DNA of 64,000 bases from Phyllobacterium sp. YR531 (GTDB lineage: Bacteria; Pseudomonadota; Alphaproteobacteria; Rhizobiales; Rhizobiaceae), in contig NZ_AKIZ01000018.1 of NCBI RefSeq assembly GCF_000282595.1, positions 100,219 to 164,218 on the forward strand, read 5' to 3'. Both the position numbers and the translations under genes were made by a program. Positions 54,222 to 64,000 of the stretch are shown here, piece after piece. Every line of letters starts with the position of its first letter. Position 1 is the stretch's first letter. The notes beneath the pieces were generated by a model. It saw only the letters and a program-made list of their open reading frames with translations. It had not been told where the DNA came from and searched no databases.

Positions 54222-55726
54222 TGACCGACTGGCCAATTCTTACCACCGTAACCTTCTTGCCATTGGTCGGTGCCTTTCTGATACTGCTCATTCGTGATGA
54301 CAGTGACGCTGCTCGCCGCAACATTCGCAATGTAGCGCTATGGACAACGATCATCACATTCCTGCTGTCATTGCCGATCTGGTATTATTTCGACAATGCA
54401 CAGGCTGGTTTCCAGTTTGTTGAAAAAGCGGCGTGGCTCGATAGCGGTATTTCATACCATATGGGTGTGGATGGCATTTCCATGCTGTTCGTCATCCTCA
54501 CCACATTTTTGATGCCGCTTTGCATCCTGGCCAGCTGGGAAGCGATCCAGACGCGTGTGAAGGAATATATGATCGCGTTTCTTGTTCTGGAAACGCTGAT
54601 GGTCGGTGTGTTCTGCGCGCTGGATATCGTTCTGTTCTACGTCTTCTTCGAAGCTGTTCTGGTACCGATGTTCATCATCATTGGTGTTTGGGGTGGCAAG
54701 CGTCGCGTTTATGCCAGCTTCAAGTTCTTCCTTTATACATTGCTTGGCTCGGTGCTGATGCTGCTCGCCATCATGGCTATGTATTGGCAGGCAGGAACGA
54801 CAGACATTCCGACACTATTGGCGCATTCTTTCCCGGTCTCAATGCAGACATGGCTCTGGTTTGCCTTCTTTGCTTCCTTTGCAGTGAAGATGCCAATGTG
54901 GCCAGTTCACACCTGGTTGCCCGACGCACACGTGGAAGCGCCAACTGCAGCCTCTGCCATTCTGGCCGGCATTCTGTTGAAGCTCGGCGGCTACGGCTTC
55001 CTGCGTTTCTCACTTCCGATGTTCCCGGTCGCTTCTGCTGACTTTGCACCGATCATCTATACGCTTTCAGTTGTCGCAATCGTTTACACCTCGCTTGTTG
55101 CCCTCATGCAGGAAGATATCAAAAAGCTGATAGCCTACTCATCTGTGGCTCATATGGGCTATGTGACCATGGGTATTTTTGCAGCAAACGAGCAGGGCAT
55201 TCAGGGCGCATTGTTCCAGATGCTGTCACATGGTCTGGTTTCGGCGGCGCTGTTCCTTTGCGTTGGAATCGTCTACGACCGCACACACACACGTGAAATC
55301 TCGGCCTATGGCGGTCTCGTCAACAATATGCCGAAATATGCTGTGGTGTTCCTGATATTCACCATGGCGAATGTCGGCTTGCCGGGAACCTCAGGGTTCA
55401 TCGGTGAATTCCTGACACTGATGGGTGTATTCCGTGTCAACACATGGGTCGCATTGTTTGCCACCTCGGGTGTTATCTTCTCGGCGGCCTATGCACTGTG
55501 GCTTTATCGCCGCGTGGTGTTCGGGTCGCTGGACAAGGAGAGCCTGAAGGCGCTTCTGGATATGTCGCCGCGTGAGAAGGCGGTGATCTATCCGCTGCTG
55601 ATCCTCACGATCTTCTACGGTGTTTATCCAATGCCGGTATTCGATGCGACGGCTAGCTCCGTGCATGCACTTATCAATCAATACAATAACGCGCTGTCCT
55701 CAGCTGCCACTCTGGCGTTGAAATAG
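54221..55726 (+). CDS. nuoM: NADH-quinone oxidoreductase subunit M
   Basis: 501 residues, antiporter-like subunit. [20 protein letters not shown] has the pump Glu and [20 protein letters not shown] the conserved loop. Start shares one base with the nuoL stop (TGATG). Confidence 0.97.
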   Translation: MTDWPILTTVTFLPLVGAFLILLIRDDSDAARRNIRNVALWTTIITFLLSLPIWYYFDNAQAGFQFVEKAAWLDSGISYHMGVDGISMLFVILTTFLMPLCILASWEAIQTRVKEYMIAFLVLETLMVGVFCALDIVLFYVFFEAVLVPMFIIIGVWGGKRRVYASFKFFLYTLLGSVLMLLAIMAMYWQAGTTDIPTLLAHSFPVSMQTWLWFAFFASFAVKMPMWPVHTWLPDAHVEAPTAASAILAGILLKLGGYGFLRFSLPMFPVASADFAPIIYTLSVVAIVYTSLVALMQEDIKKLIAYSSVAHMGYVTMGIFAANEQGIQGALFQMLSHGLVSAALFLCVGIVYDRTHTREISAYGGLVNNMPKYAVVFLIFTMANVGLPGTSGFIGEFLTLMGVFRVNTWVALFATSGVIFSAAYALWLYRRVVFGSLDKESLKALLDMSPREKAVIYPLLILTIFYGVYPMPVFDATASSVHALINQYNNALSSAATLALK

Positions 55727-55745
55727 CAGGAAGAGGCCAAGGCCG

Positions 55746-57182
55746 ATGCAGACCGATATGATTGCCAACCTGACGCTCATGGCTCCCGAACTGCTTCTTG
55801 CAGTGGGAGCAATGGCTCTCCTGATGGTCGGAGCATTCTCCGGCGAGAAGTCGTACAAGCTGGTTAATGGTCTCAGCGTCGTGCTGCTTTTGCTGGCGCT
55901 GGCACTGGTGGCCGTGTTTCCGCAGCAGGGCAATGCTTTTGGTCGCGCCTTCATCAATGATTCTTTCTCAGGCTTCATGAAGGTGCTGACACTTGTGGGC
56001 TCGATTGTTACCCTGATCATGTCGTCTGGCTTCGCCAAAGCCGAAAAGTTCGATAAGTTCGAATTCCCGATCTTGATCCTGCTCGCCAATGTCGGCATGT
56101 TGCTGATGATTTCGGCCAATGACACGCTGTCCCTTTATCTCAGCCTCGAACTGCAATCATTGGCACTCTACGTGGTTGCCGCCATCAATCGTGACAGCGT
56201 TCGCTCGACGGAAGCTGGCCTGAAATATTTTGTTCTCGGTGCTTTGTCTTCGGGCATGCTGCTCTACGGTATTTCACTCGTTTACGGTTTTACCGGTCAT
56301 ACAGGCTTCGAAGGAATTGCACACGCTCTCGCCGGTCCTGAGCGTCAGCTCGGCGTTGTATTTGGATTGGTTTTCATTTTTGCCGGTCTCGCATTCAAGA
56401 TTTCTGCTGTTCCATTCCATATGTGGACGCCTGACGTTTATGAAGGTGCGCCAACACCCGTAACTGCGTTCTTTGCAACAGCGCCAAAAATGGCAGCGAT
56501 GGCTTTGCTGACTCGTGTGTCGGTCGATACATTCCAGCCGATTACTCATGACTGGCAGCAGATCGTCGTTTTCATCGCTATCGCTTCGATGATCCTTGGT
56601 GCTTTTGCAGCTATCGGCCAACGCAATATCAAGCGTCTGATGGCTTATTCTTCGATCAGCCATATGGGTTATGCGCTTGTCGGGCTCGCTGCCGGTACAC
56701 AGGTTGGCGTCAAGGGCGTTGCCATTTACATGCTGATCTATCTGGTCACAACGCTTGGCACATTTGCTTTTATTCTGGCGATGCGCCGTAAGGACGGAAA
56801 CGTCGAACAGATCGGCGATCTTGCCGGTCTGTCGCGCACAAATCCGATCATGGCGACCATTCTGACAATTCTCATGTTCTCGCTGGCAGGCATTCCGCCG
56901 CTCGCAGGGTTCTGGGGCAAGTGGTATACGTTCCTTGCAGCGATGCAGGCCAATCTCTACGCTCTTGCCATTATCGGTATCGTGGCTTCCGTGGTTGGCG
57001 CGTTTTATTACCTGCGCATCATCAAGATCATGTGGTTCGATGAGCCTGTCGGCGGGTTTGTGCCTGTGGCTGGCGAACTCCGTCTCGTGCTCGGCGCATC
57101 CGGATTGCTTGTTCTGCTATACGTTCTGATTGGTGGTCCGGTCAGTACCTATGCGGAAGCCGCATCCAAGTCGTTTTTCTAG
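55746..57182 (+). CDS. nuoN: NADH-quinone oxidoreductase subunit N
   Basis: 478 residues, antiporter-like subunit with 14 helices. [20 protein letters not shown] and [20 protein letters not shown] are family signatures. Last complex I gene; birA follows after 9 bases. Confidence 0.97.
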   Translation: MQTDMIANLTLMAPELLLAVGAMALLMVGAFSGEKSYKLVNGLSVVLLLLALALVAVFPQQGNAFGRAFINDSFSGFMKVLTLVGSIVTLIMSSGFAKAEKFDKFEFPILILLANVGMLLMISANDTLSLYLSLELQSLALYVVAAINRDSVRSTEAGLKYFVLGALSSGMLLYGISLVYGFTGHTGFEGIAHALAGPERQLGVVFGLVFIFAGLAFKISAVPFHMWTPDVYEGAPTPVTAFFATAPKMAAMALLTRVSVDTFQPITHDWQQIVVFIAIASMILGAFAAIGQRNIKRLMAYSSISHMGYALVGLAAGTQVGVKGVAIYMLIYLVTTLGTFAFILAMRRKDGNVEQIGDLAGLSRTNPIMATILTILMFSLAGIPPLAGFWGKWYTFLAAMQANLYALAIIGIVASVVGAFYYLRIIKIMWFDEPVGGFVPVAGELRLVLGASGLLVLLYVLIGGPVSTYAEAASKSFF

Positions 57183-57191
57183 GCTAAGAAT

Positions 57192-58034
57192 TTGACAGGA
57201 TTTGCCCTATCGCCAATCGCCCAGCAGAATGGTTTTCGGCTTGAGGCTTTTGAAACAATCGGTTCCACCAATGCCGTCGCCCTTGAGCGTGCGCAGGCGG
57301 GTGACCCCGGCAAACTCTGGATTGTATCAAAAAAGCAGGAAAGCGGGCGAGGGCGCCGCGGCAGGGCATGGTCGTCGCCGGAGGGAAATCTCGCCGCCTC
57401 TTTGCTGCTTACCGGCAATGTCGATCTGAAAAGCGCCGCCACACTCGGCTTTGTCGCAGGGCTTTCACTCGCTGATGCATTGAACGCGGTGTGTCCGACG
57501 GCCAACTTTTCCGTAGGAATGGACGGTGCTGGTAATGCGGGAGCCGGAAAAGCGCCGCTACGAGTAGAACTTAAATGGCCAAATGACCTTCTCGCAGGCG
57601 GTGCAAAAATGGCCGGCATTCTGCTTGAATCGACCATTATGTCGGACGGGCGTTTGGCAGTAGTCATTGGCATTGGCGTTAATGTTGTTGCCTATCCGGA
57701 AGATGTGCCTTATCCAGCCACATCACTGGCTCGGCTTGGCGCGACTTGCGATGCAGAAACCTTGTTTCTGGCTTTGTCGGATGCCTGGGAAGAAAACTAT
57801 CGCGTTTGGGCAAACGGACGCGGCTTGAGTGATATTCGCAAGCGCTGGCTGTCGCAAGCCGCAGGAATTGGCAGTGAAGTCGCCGTTCGAATAGACGGGG
57901 CGGTAGTGCGTGGTATATTTGAAACAATTGACGAAGACTGCCAGTTCGTCATTCGTGACAATGACGGCTTACGGCAGAAGATTGCAGCCGGTGACGTTCA
58001 TTTTGGAACAGTGGCATCGGCAAACGCTGAATGA
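57192..58034 (+). CDS. birA: Biotin--[acetyl-CoA-carboxylase] ligase
   Basis: 280 residues. Attaches biotin to carboxylase carrier domains. Catalytic core with ETIGSTNAVALERAQAGDPG, KQESGRGRRGRAWSSPEGNL (biotinyl-AMP GRGRRGR loop) and VELKWPNDLLAGGAKMAGIL. No N-terminal DNA-binding domain, so it is a class I enzyme without repressor function. TTG 57192 appears to be the start, as no suitable ATG is near; a weak AGG precedes it. Confidence 0.93.
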   Translation: MTGFALSPIAQQNGFRLEAFETIGSTNAVALERAQAGDPGKLWIVSKKQESGRGRRGRAWSSPEGNLAASLLLTGNVDLKSAATLGFVAGLSLADALNAVCPTANFSVGMDGAGNAGAGKAPLRVELKWPNDLLAGGAKMAGILLESTIMSDGRLAVVIGIGVNVVAYPEDVPYPATSLARLGATCDAETLFLALSDAWEENYRVWANGRGLSDIRKRWLSQAAGIGSEVAVRIDGAVVRGIFETIDEDCQFVIRDNDGLRQKIAAGDVHFGTVASANAE

Positions 58035-58056
58035 GCTTCAGTTTTTAGGAGTATAA

Positions 58057-59730
58057 ATGGCAAATTCCGATCAAGCGGAACTTGTTTTTCTGCCTTTAGG
58101 TGGTGTCGGTGAAATCGGCATGAATCTCGCCCTCTACGGTTACGGCCCAGCGCGCAAACGCGAGTGGGTAGTGGTCGATATGGGTGTAAGTTTTGCTGGC
58201 CCCGATCTTCCGGGAGCTGATTTGATTCTTCCGGATATTCGTTTTCTTCAAGCTGAGCGAAACAATCTCAAGGGTATCGTTATTACCCATGCACATGAAG
58301 ATCACTACGGAGCCCTGCTGGATTTATGGCCGCTGCTGAATGTGCCGGTTTATGCTACGCCATTTACGGCGGGGCTGCTCGCGGCCAAACGTCATTCGGA
58401 ACCGGGCGCGCCGGATATTCCAGTAACCATCTATCGCGCTGGCGAGACGTTCAATGTCGGTCCTTTCGAGTTTGAAGCGCTGGCGGTAACTCATTCGATT
58501 CCTGAGCCGGTATCGCTCGCTATCAGGACGCCACTTGGCACTGTCATTCACACCGGCGACTGGAAGATGGACCCTGAGCCATCCATCGGACCGCTTATTA
58601 ACGAAGCGCGGTTTCGTGCGCTTGGTGATGAGGGTGTGCTTGCACTGATGTGCGATTCCACCAATGCGTTGCGGGACGGGGAGTCCCCATCCGAGCAGGA
58701 AGTTGGCGACAGCCTGCGGGAGATTATCGAAAATGCGCGCGGTCGCGTGGCGATCACTTCGTTCTCTTCGAATGTCGGTCGTATTCGCTCCATCGCTCTG
58801 GCGGCAAGAGATGCGGGCAGGCAGACGCTCGTACTCGGCCGTTCCATGAAGCGAATGATAGATGTTGCGACTGAACTTGGTTATCTTGACGGTGTGCCGG
58901 AATTTTTGTCGGAAGACGATTACGGCTATATCCCACGGGAAAACATGGTCATCATATTGACCGGCAGCCAAGGCGAGCCGCGTGCCGCGCTTGCCAAACT
59001 CGCAAGAGACGAGATGCGTAGCGTTGCACTCTCACCGGGCGATACGGTGATTTATTCATCCCGGGCAATTCCCGGTAATGAAAAAGCCATCAACGATACA
59101 AAAAACCTTTTGATCGAGCAGGGCGTGCAGATCATATCCGATGGCGATCAACTGGTTCACGTTTCCGGCCATCCACGCCGTAATGAGTTGAAGCGTATGT
59201 ATGAGTGGGTTCGCCCGCGCATTCTGGTTCCCGTTCATGGCGAGGCGGCTCATCTTGTCGGACAGGGCTCTTTGGCAGCCATGGCTGGCATTCCCGAAGT
59301 GCCGCAGGTGCGCAATGGCGATATTCTGCGTCTTGCACCCGGTCGCGCCGAGATTATTGGAGAAGCTCCTTTCGGGCGCCTGATCAAAGATGGCAGGCTG
59401 ATTGGTGACGAGGAAGAAGTCGGGATTGTCGATCGCCGCAAGCTTTCTTACGTCGGGCATGTGGCTGTTTCGTTTATTCTCGATGCCAAATACAACATAC
59501 TCGAAGATCCGGAACTTGTGCCTTTCGGCGTTCCCGAAGTGGACGACGAAGGTGAACTACTTGAAGATCTGCTCTATGACGCTGCCGTTGGTGCGCTTCA
59601 GAGTATTCCGCGTGAAAAGCGCCGGGATTTGGCAATGGTACGCGAAGCAATCCGGCGTGCGGTTCGCTCTGCTGCCAATGAGGCTTGGGGCAAAAAGCCG
59701 ATTGTCACCGTATTCGTAACAAAAGTCTGA
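58057..59730 (+). CDS. rnj: Ribonuclease J
   Basis: 557 residues, metallo-beta-lactamase/beta-CASP RNase. Metal motif ITHAHEDHYGAL (HxHxDH), GDWKMDPEP, CDSTNALRDG, beta-CASP ILTGSQGEPRAALAKLA and C-terminal HVSGHPRRNELKRM. Acts in mRNA and rRNA 5' processing in Rhizobiales. AGGAG lies 6 bases before ATG 58057. Confidence 0.95.
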   Translation: MANSDQAELVFLPLGGVGEIGMNLALYGYGPARKREWVVVDMGVSFAGPDLPGADLILPDIRFLQAERNNLKGIVITHAHEDHYGALLDLWPLLNVPVYATPFTAGLLAAKRHSEPGAPDIPVTIYRAGETFNVGPFEFEALAVTHSIPEPVSLAIRTPLGTVIHTGDWKMDPEPSIGPLINEARFRALGDEGVLALMCDSTNALRDGESPSEQEVGDSLREIIENARGRVAITSFSSNVGRIRSIALAARDAGRQTLVLGRSMKRMIDVATELGYLDGVPEFLSEDDYGYIPRENMVIILTGSQGEPRAALAKLARDEMRSVALSPGDTVIYSSRAIPGNEKAINDTKNLLIEQGVQIISDGDQLVHVSGHPRRNELKRMYEWVRPRILVPVHGEAAHLVGQGSLAAMAGIPEVPQVRNGDILRLAPGRAEIIGEAPFGRLIKDGRLIGDEEEVGIVDRRKLSYVGHVAVSFILDAKYNILEDPELVPFGVPEVDDEGELLEDLLYDAAVGALQSIPREKRRDLAMVREAIRRAVRSAANEAWGKKPIVTVFVTKV

Positions 59731-59738
59731 GGGTGGCG

Positions 59739-60143
59739 ATGCTGGGACGGCTCAACCATGTGGCGATTGCAGTTCCTGATATGGCGGCTGCCTCTGCTAT
59801 TTATAGGGATACCCTTGGAGCAAAGCTGACAGAGCCGCAAATTCTCCCTGAACATGGTGTGACAGTTGTGTTCATTGATGTGGGTAACACCAAGATCGAG
59901 CTTTTGGAGCCTCTGTCTGCAGACTCGCCGATTTCAGCATTTCTGACCAAGAACCCTTCCGGCGGCATTCATCATGTCTGCTACGAAGTGCCCGATATAC
60001 TGGCAGCGCGCGACCGGCTAAAAGATCAGGGTGCCCGTGTGCTGGGTGACGGAGAGCCGAAACTTGGCGCGCATGGAAAGCCTGTTTTGTTTCTTCACCC
60101 GAAAGATTTCAACGGGACGCTGATTGAACTGGAGCAAGCGTGA
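59739..60143 (+). CDS. mce: Methylmalonyl-CoA epimerase
   Basis: 134 residues, vicinal-oxygen-chelate fold. LNHVAIAVPD (metal His), KIELLEPL (Glu), GGIHHVCYEV (metal His) and FLHPKDFNGTLIELEQA with the terminal Glu. Interconverts methylmalonyl-CoA epimers in propionyl-CoA use. GAGGGTGG precedes ATG 59739. Confidence 0.95.
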   Translation: MLGRLNHVAIAVPDMAAASAIYRDTLGAKLTEPQILPEHGVTVVFIDVGNTKIELLEPLSADSPISAFLTKNPSGGIHHVCYEVPDILAARDRLKDQGARVLGDGEPKLGAHGKPVLFLHPKDFNGTLIELEQA

Positions 60144-60412
60144 TGCCGATAGCAACAGCGATGGCTGTCTATTTCATCTTCTGGTGGCTGACACTCTTCA
60201 CCATGCTGCCAATCGGCCTGCGCACTCAGGCGGATGAAGATGATGTAACTTTGGGCACAACACCAAGCGCACCGCACAAGCATCGGATGGGCCGGGTGTT
60301 TCTATGGACCACAATAGTTTCCGCTATCATTTTCGCGATTTTCTACGTGGTCAATGAAAAGCTCGGTTATGGCGTGAACGACTTGCCAGTGTTCTTCCCG
60401 CAGCTGGATTAA
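60143..60412 (+). CDS. DUF1467 family membrane protein
   Basis: 89 residues, two membrane helices (VYFIFWWLTLFTMLPIGL and FLWTTIVSAIIFAIFYVV) joined by a charged loop. FWWLTLFTMLPIGLRTQAD is the DUF1467 hallmark, an alphaproteobacterial family of unknown role that usually follows mce. Start shares a base with the mce stop. Confidence 0.9.
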   Translation: MPIATAMAVYFIFWWLTLFTMLPIGLRTQADEDDVTLGTTPSAPHKHRMGRVFLWTTIVSAIIFAIFYVVNEKLGYGVNDLPVFFPQLD

Positions 60413-60417
60413 GCACG

Positions 60418-61392
60418 TTAATGGCCGGTTGTTTTTTGATAATGCGGCGAGTGATGGGGTGTGAAAGCTTGCAGCATACCCACGACGCTTCCTAGATAAG
60501 CCACCATGGTTATGAGCGATTGGATTGGTGTAAATGGCAAGTGTGCCAGTTGAATGATCAGCTTAAACAGACGCGCCAAAATCGAGCCCGGCAGACGGCA
60601 AATCGTATAGATGGGTTTACTGGCTAGCCTTGACCTGATCTCAACGGCGCAATGATCGCGGCTTCTCCTGAATTGATAGGCGAGCCTCAGCCGCTCTATC
60701 GGGATTGTCTCGTGGACAATCGCCAAGGGAGCCCAACCGGTTTTAGCACCGATCTTCTTGGCATCGGCATATAGGCGCCAGTCCTCACCACCGTTCAATC
60801 CGAGGGTCTCATCAAACCGTACTCCGGTGGAGCGAAAGAAATCCAATTTGCCCAGCCAGTTATTTGTTGCGATGCGCAGTTTGCCAGCACAGCCTTTGGC
60901 TCTGGTAGTACATGAAGCAAGTTCGCGGGCATGCATCGCCTTGTTTATGGAATTCCAGATCATTCTGCCCCAAGGTGAAACATTCTCAGCTGGTGCTGGT
61001 CGCACTGGACCACCGACAATATCCAGATCCGATGCATCCCGCTCCGCCAAGAGTTGGATGAGCCAATCTTGTGTGACTACTTCATCATCGTCGGCGAAGG
61101 TGAGCAGGTCGCAACCACTGGAAATTGCGTTTTCAAGGACACGGTTGCGAACAAATGAGATTCCGAGACGTGGTTCGACGTCGTATTGAACAATTGAATC
61201 CGGGATTTTTGCCCGAAAGCGCTCCACAATGTCGTGAAGAGTTGCCGTCTCATTGTTTTCGATTATGACAAACTCCAGCTGTGTGCCAGCCGGAATTGCC
61301 ATCTTTGCATAAGAATCAAGGAGTGCTTCCAGCATGATTGGGCGATTGCGGGTGACGGTACCCACGCAGATCCGTCGAAATGTATGCTTCAT
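60418..61392 (-). CDS. Glycosyltransferase family 2
   Basis: 324 residues. GT-A fold: VGTVTRNRPIMLEALLDSYA at the start, LGISFVRNRVLENAISSGCD and the metal DxD box LLTFADDDEVV near 95, then GLNGGEDWRLYADAKKIGAK. Likely transfers a sugar to an envelope glycan; donor and acceptor are unknown. Convergent with the DUF1467 gene (6 bases apart). Confidence 0.85.
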   Translation of the reverse strand: MKHTFRRICVGTVTRNRPIMLEALLDSYAKMAIPAGTQLEFVIIENNETATLHDIVERFRAKIPDSIVQYDVEPRLGISFVRNRVLENAISSGCDLLTFADDDEVVTQDWLIQLLAERDASDLDIVGGPVRPAPAENVSPWGRMIWNSINKAMHARELASCTTRAKGCAGKLRIATNNWLGKLDFFRSTGVRFDETLGLNGGEDWRLYADAKKIGAKTGWAPLAIVHETIPIERLRLAYQFRRSRDHCAVEIRSRLASKPIYTICRLPGSILARLFKLIIQLAHLPFTPIQSLITMVAYLGSVVGMLQAFTPHHSPHYQKTTGH

Positions 61393-61635
61393 TAGAAAAA
61401 TGCCTAAGTAAAAATAATCTTCGAATATTGGATTACGAAATGTGGTCGAAGTACCAGAAATGAAATGATGAATTTTAAGGCAGTGAAGGCCGTTCTATTC
61501 CCGGTAATTGAAGAGAAGAAACAGCCCTACAAATCGGCAATTAAAATAAATAATGAATACAGGTGGTTAGGGTAAAAGCGTAAACTGAATCTGTTTCGAA
61601 ATATCAGACAATTGGCGCAATCCATAAATGAAGAC
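61393..61635. other. AT-rich gene-free stretch
   Basis: No credible gene. It contains the upstream region of the glycosyltransferase gene and the end of the small-ORF transcript. Confidence 0.5.
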
Positions 61636-61666
61636 AAAAAAAATGCAAGGCTTTCGCCTTGCATTT
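61636..61666 (-). terminator. Intrinsic terminator
   Basis: Perfect 11-bp stem AAATGCAAGGC / GCCTTGCATTT with a 4-base loop, followed on the minus strand by an unbroken T-run (eight Ts, the last three also in the stem). It directly follows the small ORF 61665-61841. Confidence 0.85.
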
Positions 61667-61841
61667 AAAGATCGCGTCTGACCCAATCCACTTGCGTGGC
61701 GGCTGCGGAAACCGCGCCTGGGTCACATCCTCCCAAGACTTTGACCGCGTAGGAAAGCAGAAATATTCTTACTTTCTCCTTATGCTTAAAAAAATAGCGG
61801 ACTGCCTTCGAAATGTCACGAAAAATATTCGTTCCTGTCAT
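61665..61841 (-). CDS. Small hypothetical protein
   Basis: 58 residues, MTGTNIFRDISKAVRYFFKH followed by KEKVRIFLLSYAVKVLGGCD, ending in TQVDWVRRDL. It is basic, with one amphipathic or hydrophobic helix. Its stop abuts a strong intrinsic terminator on the same strand, which is the main support. Ribosome site is weak. No family recognised. Confidence 0.45.
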   Translation of the reverse strand: MTGTNIFRDISKAVRYFFKHKEKVRIFLLSYAVKVLGGCDPGAVSAAATQVDWVRRDL

Positions 61842-62011
61842 CTTTTGATTAGAAATCTTGCACGAGAGTGAATCTCTTCTCAATATCAACCTGTGTGATA
61901 TGCAGTTGCGGGTTCCCAATCACCTGTTAAGCCGATAAGAAATATCGACTTTGCACTTGGTTTTGCCTGATTCTTCAACCATTCAGGCGTTGTTCAATTT
62001 TGGTGACCTTC

Positions 62012-63361
62012 ATGCGGCTTTCCCGTTACTTCCTGCCTATCCTTAAAGAGAATCCCAAAGAGGCAGAAATTGTCTCGCACAGACTCATGCTGCGTGCCGG
62101 CCTGATTCGCCAGGAATCGGCAGGTATTTATGCATGGCTGCCGGCGGGGCTGCGCATCCTCAACAAGGTAAGCAATATTATCCGTGAAGAACAGAATCGT
62201 TCCGGCGCAATTGAATTGCTGATGCCTACGATTCAATCGGCTGATCTTTGGCGCGAAAGTGGACGTTACGATGCTTATGGCGACGAGATGCTACGCATTA
62301 AGGATCGCGGCGATCGCGACATGCTGTTTGGGCCGACAAATGAGGAAATGATCACCGAGATTTTCCGCGCTTATGTCAAATCTTACAAGGACTTGCCGCT
62401 GAATCTTTATCATATTCAGTGGAAGTTCCGGGACGAGCGTCGCCCACGCTTCGGTGTGATGCGTTCACGCGAATTCCTTATGAAGGACGCTTATTCCTTC
62501 GATCTTGATTTTGATGGCGCGAAAGCCGCCTACAACCGCATGTTTGTGGCTTACCTTCGTACATTTTCGCGTCTGGGTATCAAGGTCATTCCAATGCGCG
62601 CGGATACAGGGCCGATCGGTGGCGATCTGAGCCATGAATTCATCATTCTGGCAGAAACCGGCGAGAGTCAGGTTTACTGTGATCGAGCCTATCTCGATCT
62701 GCCAGTGCCGGGTGCCGATACGGATTTCGATGACAATCAGCAGATTGCCGATATCGTGACACGCTGGACGACACCCTATGCTGCGACTGATGAAATGCAT
62801 GATGAGGCAGCGTGGTCAAAAGTTGATGGCTCTCATCAGATGGCGGCGCGCGGCATTGAAGTTGGTCACATTTTCCACTTCGGTACCAAATATTCCGAAC
62901 CTATGGGCGCAAAGGTTAGTGGACCTGATGGCAAGGAATATCCGGTATCCATGGGATCTTACGGTATTGGTCCGTCACGCGTTATCGCTGCGATCATCGA
63001 AGCATCCCATGATGAGAACGGAATCATCTGGCCAAAGGCAGTCGCGCCATTTGGAGCTGGCATCGTCAATATGAAACCCGGCGATGAAGCGTGTGACGCT
63101 GTTTCGCTAAAGTTTTATGATGCCTTGACCAAAGCCGGGCTCGAACCACTGCTCGACGATACTGATGATCGTCCCGGTGCCAAGTTTGCCAAGATGGATC
63201 TGATCGGTCTGCCAACGCAAATTATTGTCGGCCCGCGCGGTGTGGCTGCCGGGGAAGTCGAGATCAAGGATCGTGCGACAGGCGAACGGGAAACGCTCAC
63301 CGTTGAAGCAGCGATCAATAAGCTGGCCGGACCTGCGGACTTTCAGGCGGGAACTTTATGA
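62012..63361 (+). CDS. proS: Prolyl-tRNA synthetase (short, alphaproteobacterial form)
   Basis: 449 residues. Class II motifs: motif 1 region with [20 protein letters not shown], motif 2 [20 protein letters not shown], motif 3 [16 protein letters not shown], and a C-terminal anticodon domain. It lacks the about 180-residue editing insertion of the E. coli enzyme, as is normal in alphaproteobacteria. Start at ATG 62012; ORF extends 4 codons upstream. Confidence 0.96.
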   Translation: MRLSRYFLPILKENPKEAEIVSHRLMLRAGLIRQESAGIYAWLPAGLRILNKVSNIIREEQNRSGAIELLMPTIQSADLWRESGRYDAYGDEMLRIKDRGDRDMLFGPTNEEMITEIFRAYVKSYKDLPLNLYHIQWKFRDERRPRFGVMRSREFLMKDAYSFDLDFDGAKAAYNRMFVAYLRTFSRLGIKVIPMRADTGPIGGDLSHEFIILAETGESQVYCDRAYLDLPVPGADTDFDDNQQIADIVTRWTTPYAATDEMHDEAAWSKVDGSHQMAARGIEVGHIFHFGTKYSEPMGAKVSGPDGKEYPVSMGSYGIGPSRVIAAIIEASHDENGIIWPKAVAPFGAGIVNMKPGDEACDAVSLKFYDALTKAGLEPLLDDTDDRPGAKFAKMDLIGLPTQIIVGPRGVAAGEVEIKDRATGERETLTVEAAINKLAGPADFQAGTL

Positions 63362-64000
63362 CAGAAACCGTGGCGACCGCTTCGACCGGCTCAAAGCCGT
63401 TTTCCGCTTATGAGCGCATGATTGCCTGGCGTTATCTGCGTGCAAGGCGCAAGGAAACGTTCATCTCGGTCATCGCCGGGTTTTCATTCACGGGCATCAT
63501 GCTTGGGGTAGCAACTCTGATTATTGTCATGGCGGTCATGAACGGCTTTCGCGCTGAACTTTTGACCCGCATTCTTGGCATTAATGGCCACGTGATCATG
63601 CAGCCTATGGACAGGCCGCTTGATGATTTCGATGCGGTGATCAAACGCGTTGATGCGCTGCCCGGCATCTCCTTCGCCATCCCGGTCGTTGAGGGACAGG
63701 TGCTTGCCAAAGGCAATGTTGGTGCTGGCTCCGGCGCACTCGTGCGCGGTTTGCGGGAAGAGGATATCAACAAGCTGCAACTGGTTGCGAAGAATGTCCG
63801 GCAGGGTACGTTTCAGGGCTTTAATACTGCCGGCGGTGTGGCAATCGGCACCCGCATGGCTGAGAATATGGGTTTGGGCCTCGGCGACAGGCTGACGCTG
63901 ATTTCACCTGATGGCGATGTGACGCCGCTCGGCATGGCACCGCGGGTCAAGTCTTATCCTGTTACTGCCATCTTCGAAATTGGCATGTCAGAATATGATG
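63358..64000 (+). CDS. lolC: Lipoprotein-releasing system permease LolC/LolE family (partial)
   Basis: The first 214 residues are in the window. [20 protein letters not shown], then [20 protein letters not shown] and a first membrane helix ([20 protein letters not shown]), then the periplasmic MacB-like domain. With LolD it releases lipoproteins from the inner membrane. It overlaps proS by 4 bases (ATGA) and runs past the window end. Confidence 0.92.
   Translation, partial: MTETVATASTGSKPFSAYERMIAWRYLRARRKETFISVIAGFSFTGIMLGVATLIIVMAVMNGFRAELLTRILGINGHVIMQPMDRPLDDFDAVIKRVDALPGISFAIPVVEGQVLAKGNVGAGSGALVRGLREEDINKLQLVAKNVRQGTFQGFNTAGGVAIGTRMAENMGLGLGDRLTLISPDGDVTPLGMAPRVKSYPVTAIFEIGMSEYD

Noticed and set aside
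1..64000. CRISPR arrays, insertion sequences and rRNA genes
   Set aside because: I saw no regularly spaced repeats, no transposase genes with terminal repeats and no rRNA sequence in the window.

Overview
The window joins two very different pieces of DNA. Positions 1 to about 32,342 are GC-rich accessory DNA with the gene content of the regulatory and maintenance end of an alphaproteobacterial integrative and conjugative element (ICE). From about 32,342 to the end is lower-GC core chromosome: radC-map-sfsA, tRNA-Glu, phaC, the complete 14-gene nuo (complex I) operon, birA, RNase J, mce, proS and lolC. This gene order and the protein sequences point to a Rhizobiales (Hyphomicrobiales) bacterium, most likely Brucellaceae (Brucella in the wide sense, including former Ochrobactrum). 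That assignment comes from recognition, not from a search.

Island, left part (1-13.4 kb), nearly all on the minus strand. An XRE regulator, a stand-alone DUF2285 protein and a DUF6499-DUF2285 activator split by a +1 frameshift reproduce the QseC/QseM/FseA circuit that controls ICE excision in Mesorhizobium. ICE housekeeping genes follow: DUF736, membrane and small proteins, a HEPN-like protein, DUF2493, a Toprim/primase-like protein, a 1,440-residue methylase-helicase of the strawberry notch family, and a large ParB. The last two share a leader sequence.

Island, right part (13.5-32.3 kb). This is a defence-rich cargo region. It holds a type I restriction-modification operon with an extra half-length specificity protein and an M48-type metallopeptidase, a Gabija-like pair (OLD/TOPRIM ATPase-nuclease plus UvrD helicase), several unrecognised proteins, and an operon in which a HigB/HigA-type toxin-antitoxin pair is translationally coupled to two uncharacterised genes. 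The tyrosine integrase lies at the right end, coupled to a secreted-type SNase-like protein. The element sits in the 3' part of radC, within the codons of the JAMM (HNHP) motif, so RadC loses its C-terminus. The left end, relaxase and transfer genes are outside the window.

Core chromosome (32.3-64 kb). The truncated radC, map and sfsA form a minus-strand cluster. Next come a small exported protein, a strong candidate small RNA, a lipoprotein gene, tRNA-Glu(TTC), an M15-type peptidase lipoprotein, class I PHA synthase, another lipoprotein and an MFS transporter. The nuo operon (nuoA-N, plus strand) carries two extra genes: a lipoprotein between nuoC and nuoD, and a protein between nuoF and nuoG that shares a helix-hairpin-helix-like domain with the long C-terminal extension of NuoE. 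The operon direction continues through birA, rnj, mce and DUF1467. A glycosyltransferase and a small ORF lie on the opposite strand before proS and lolC.
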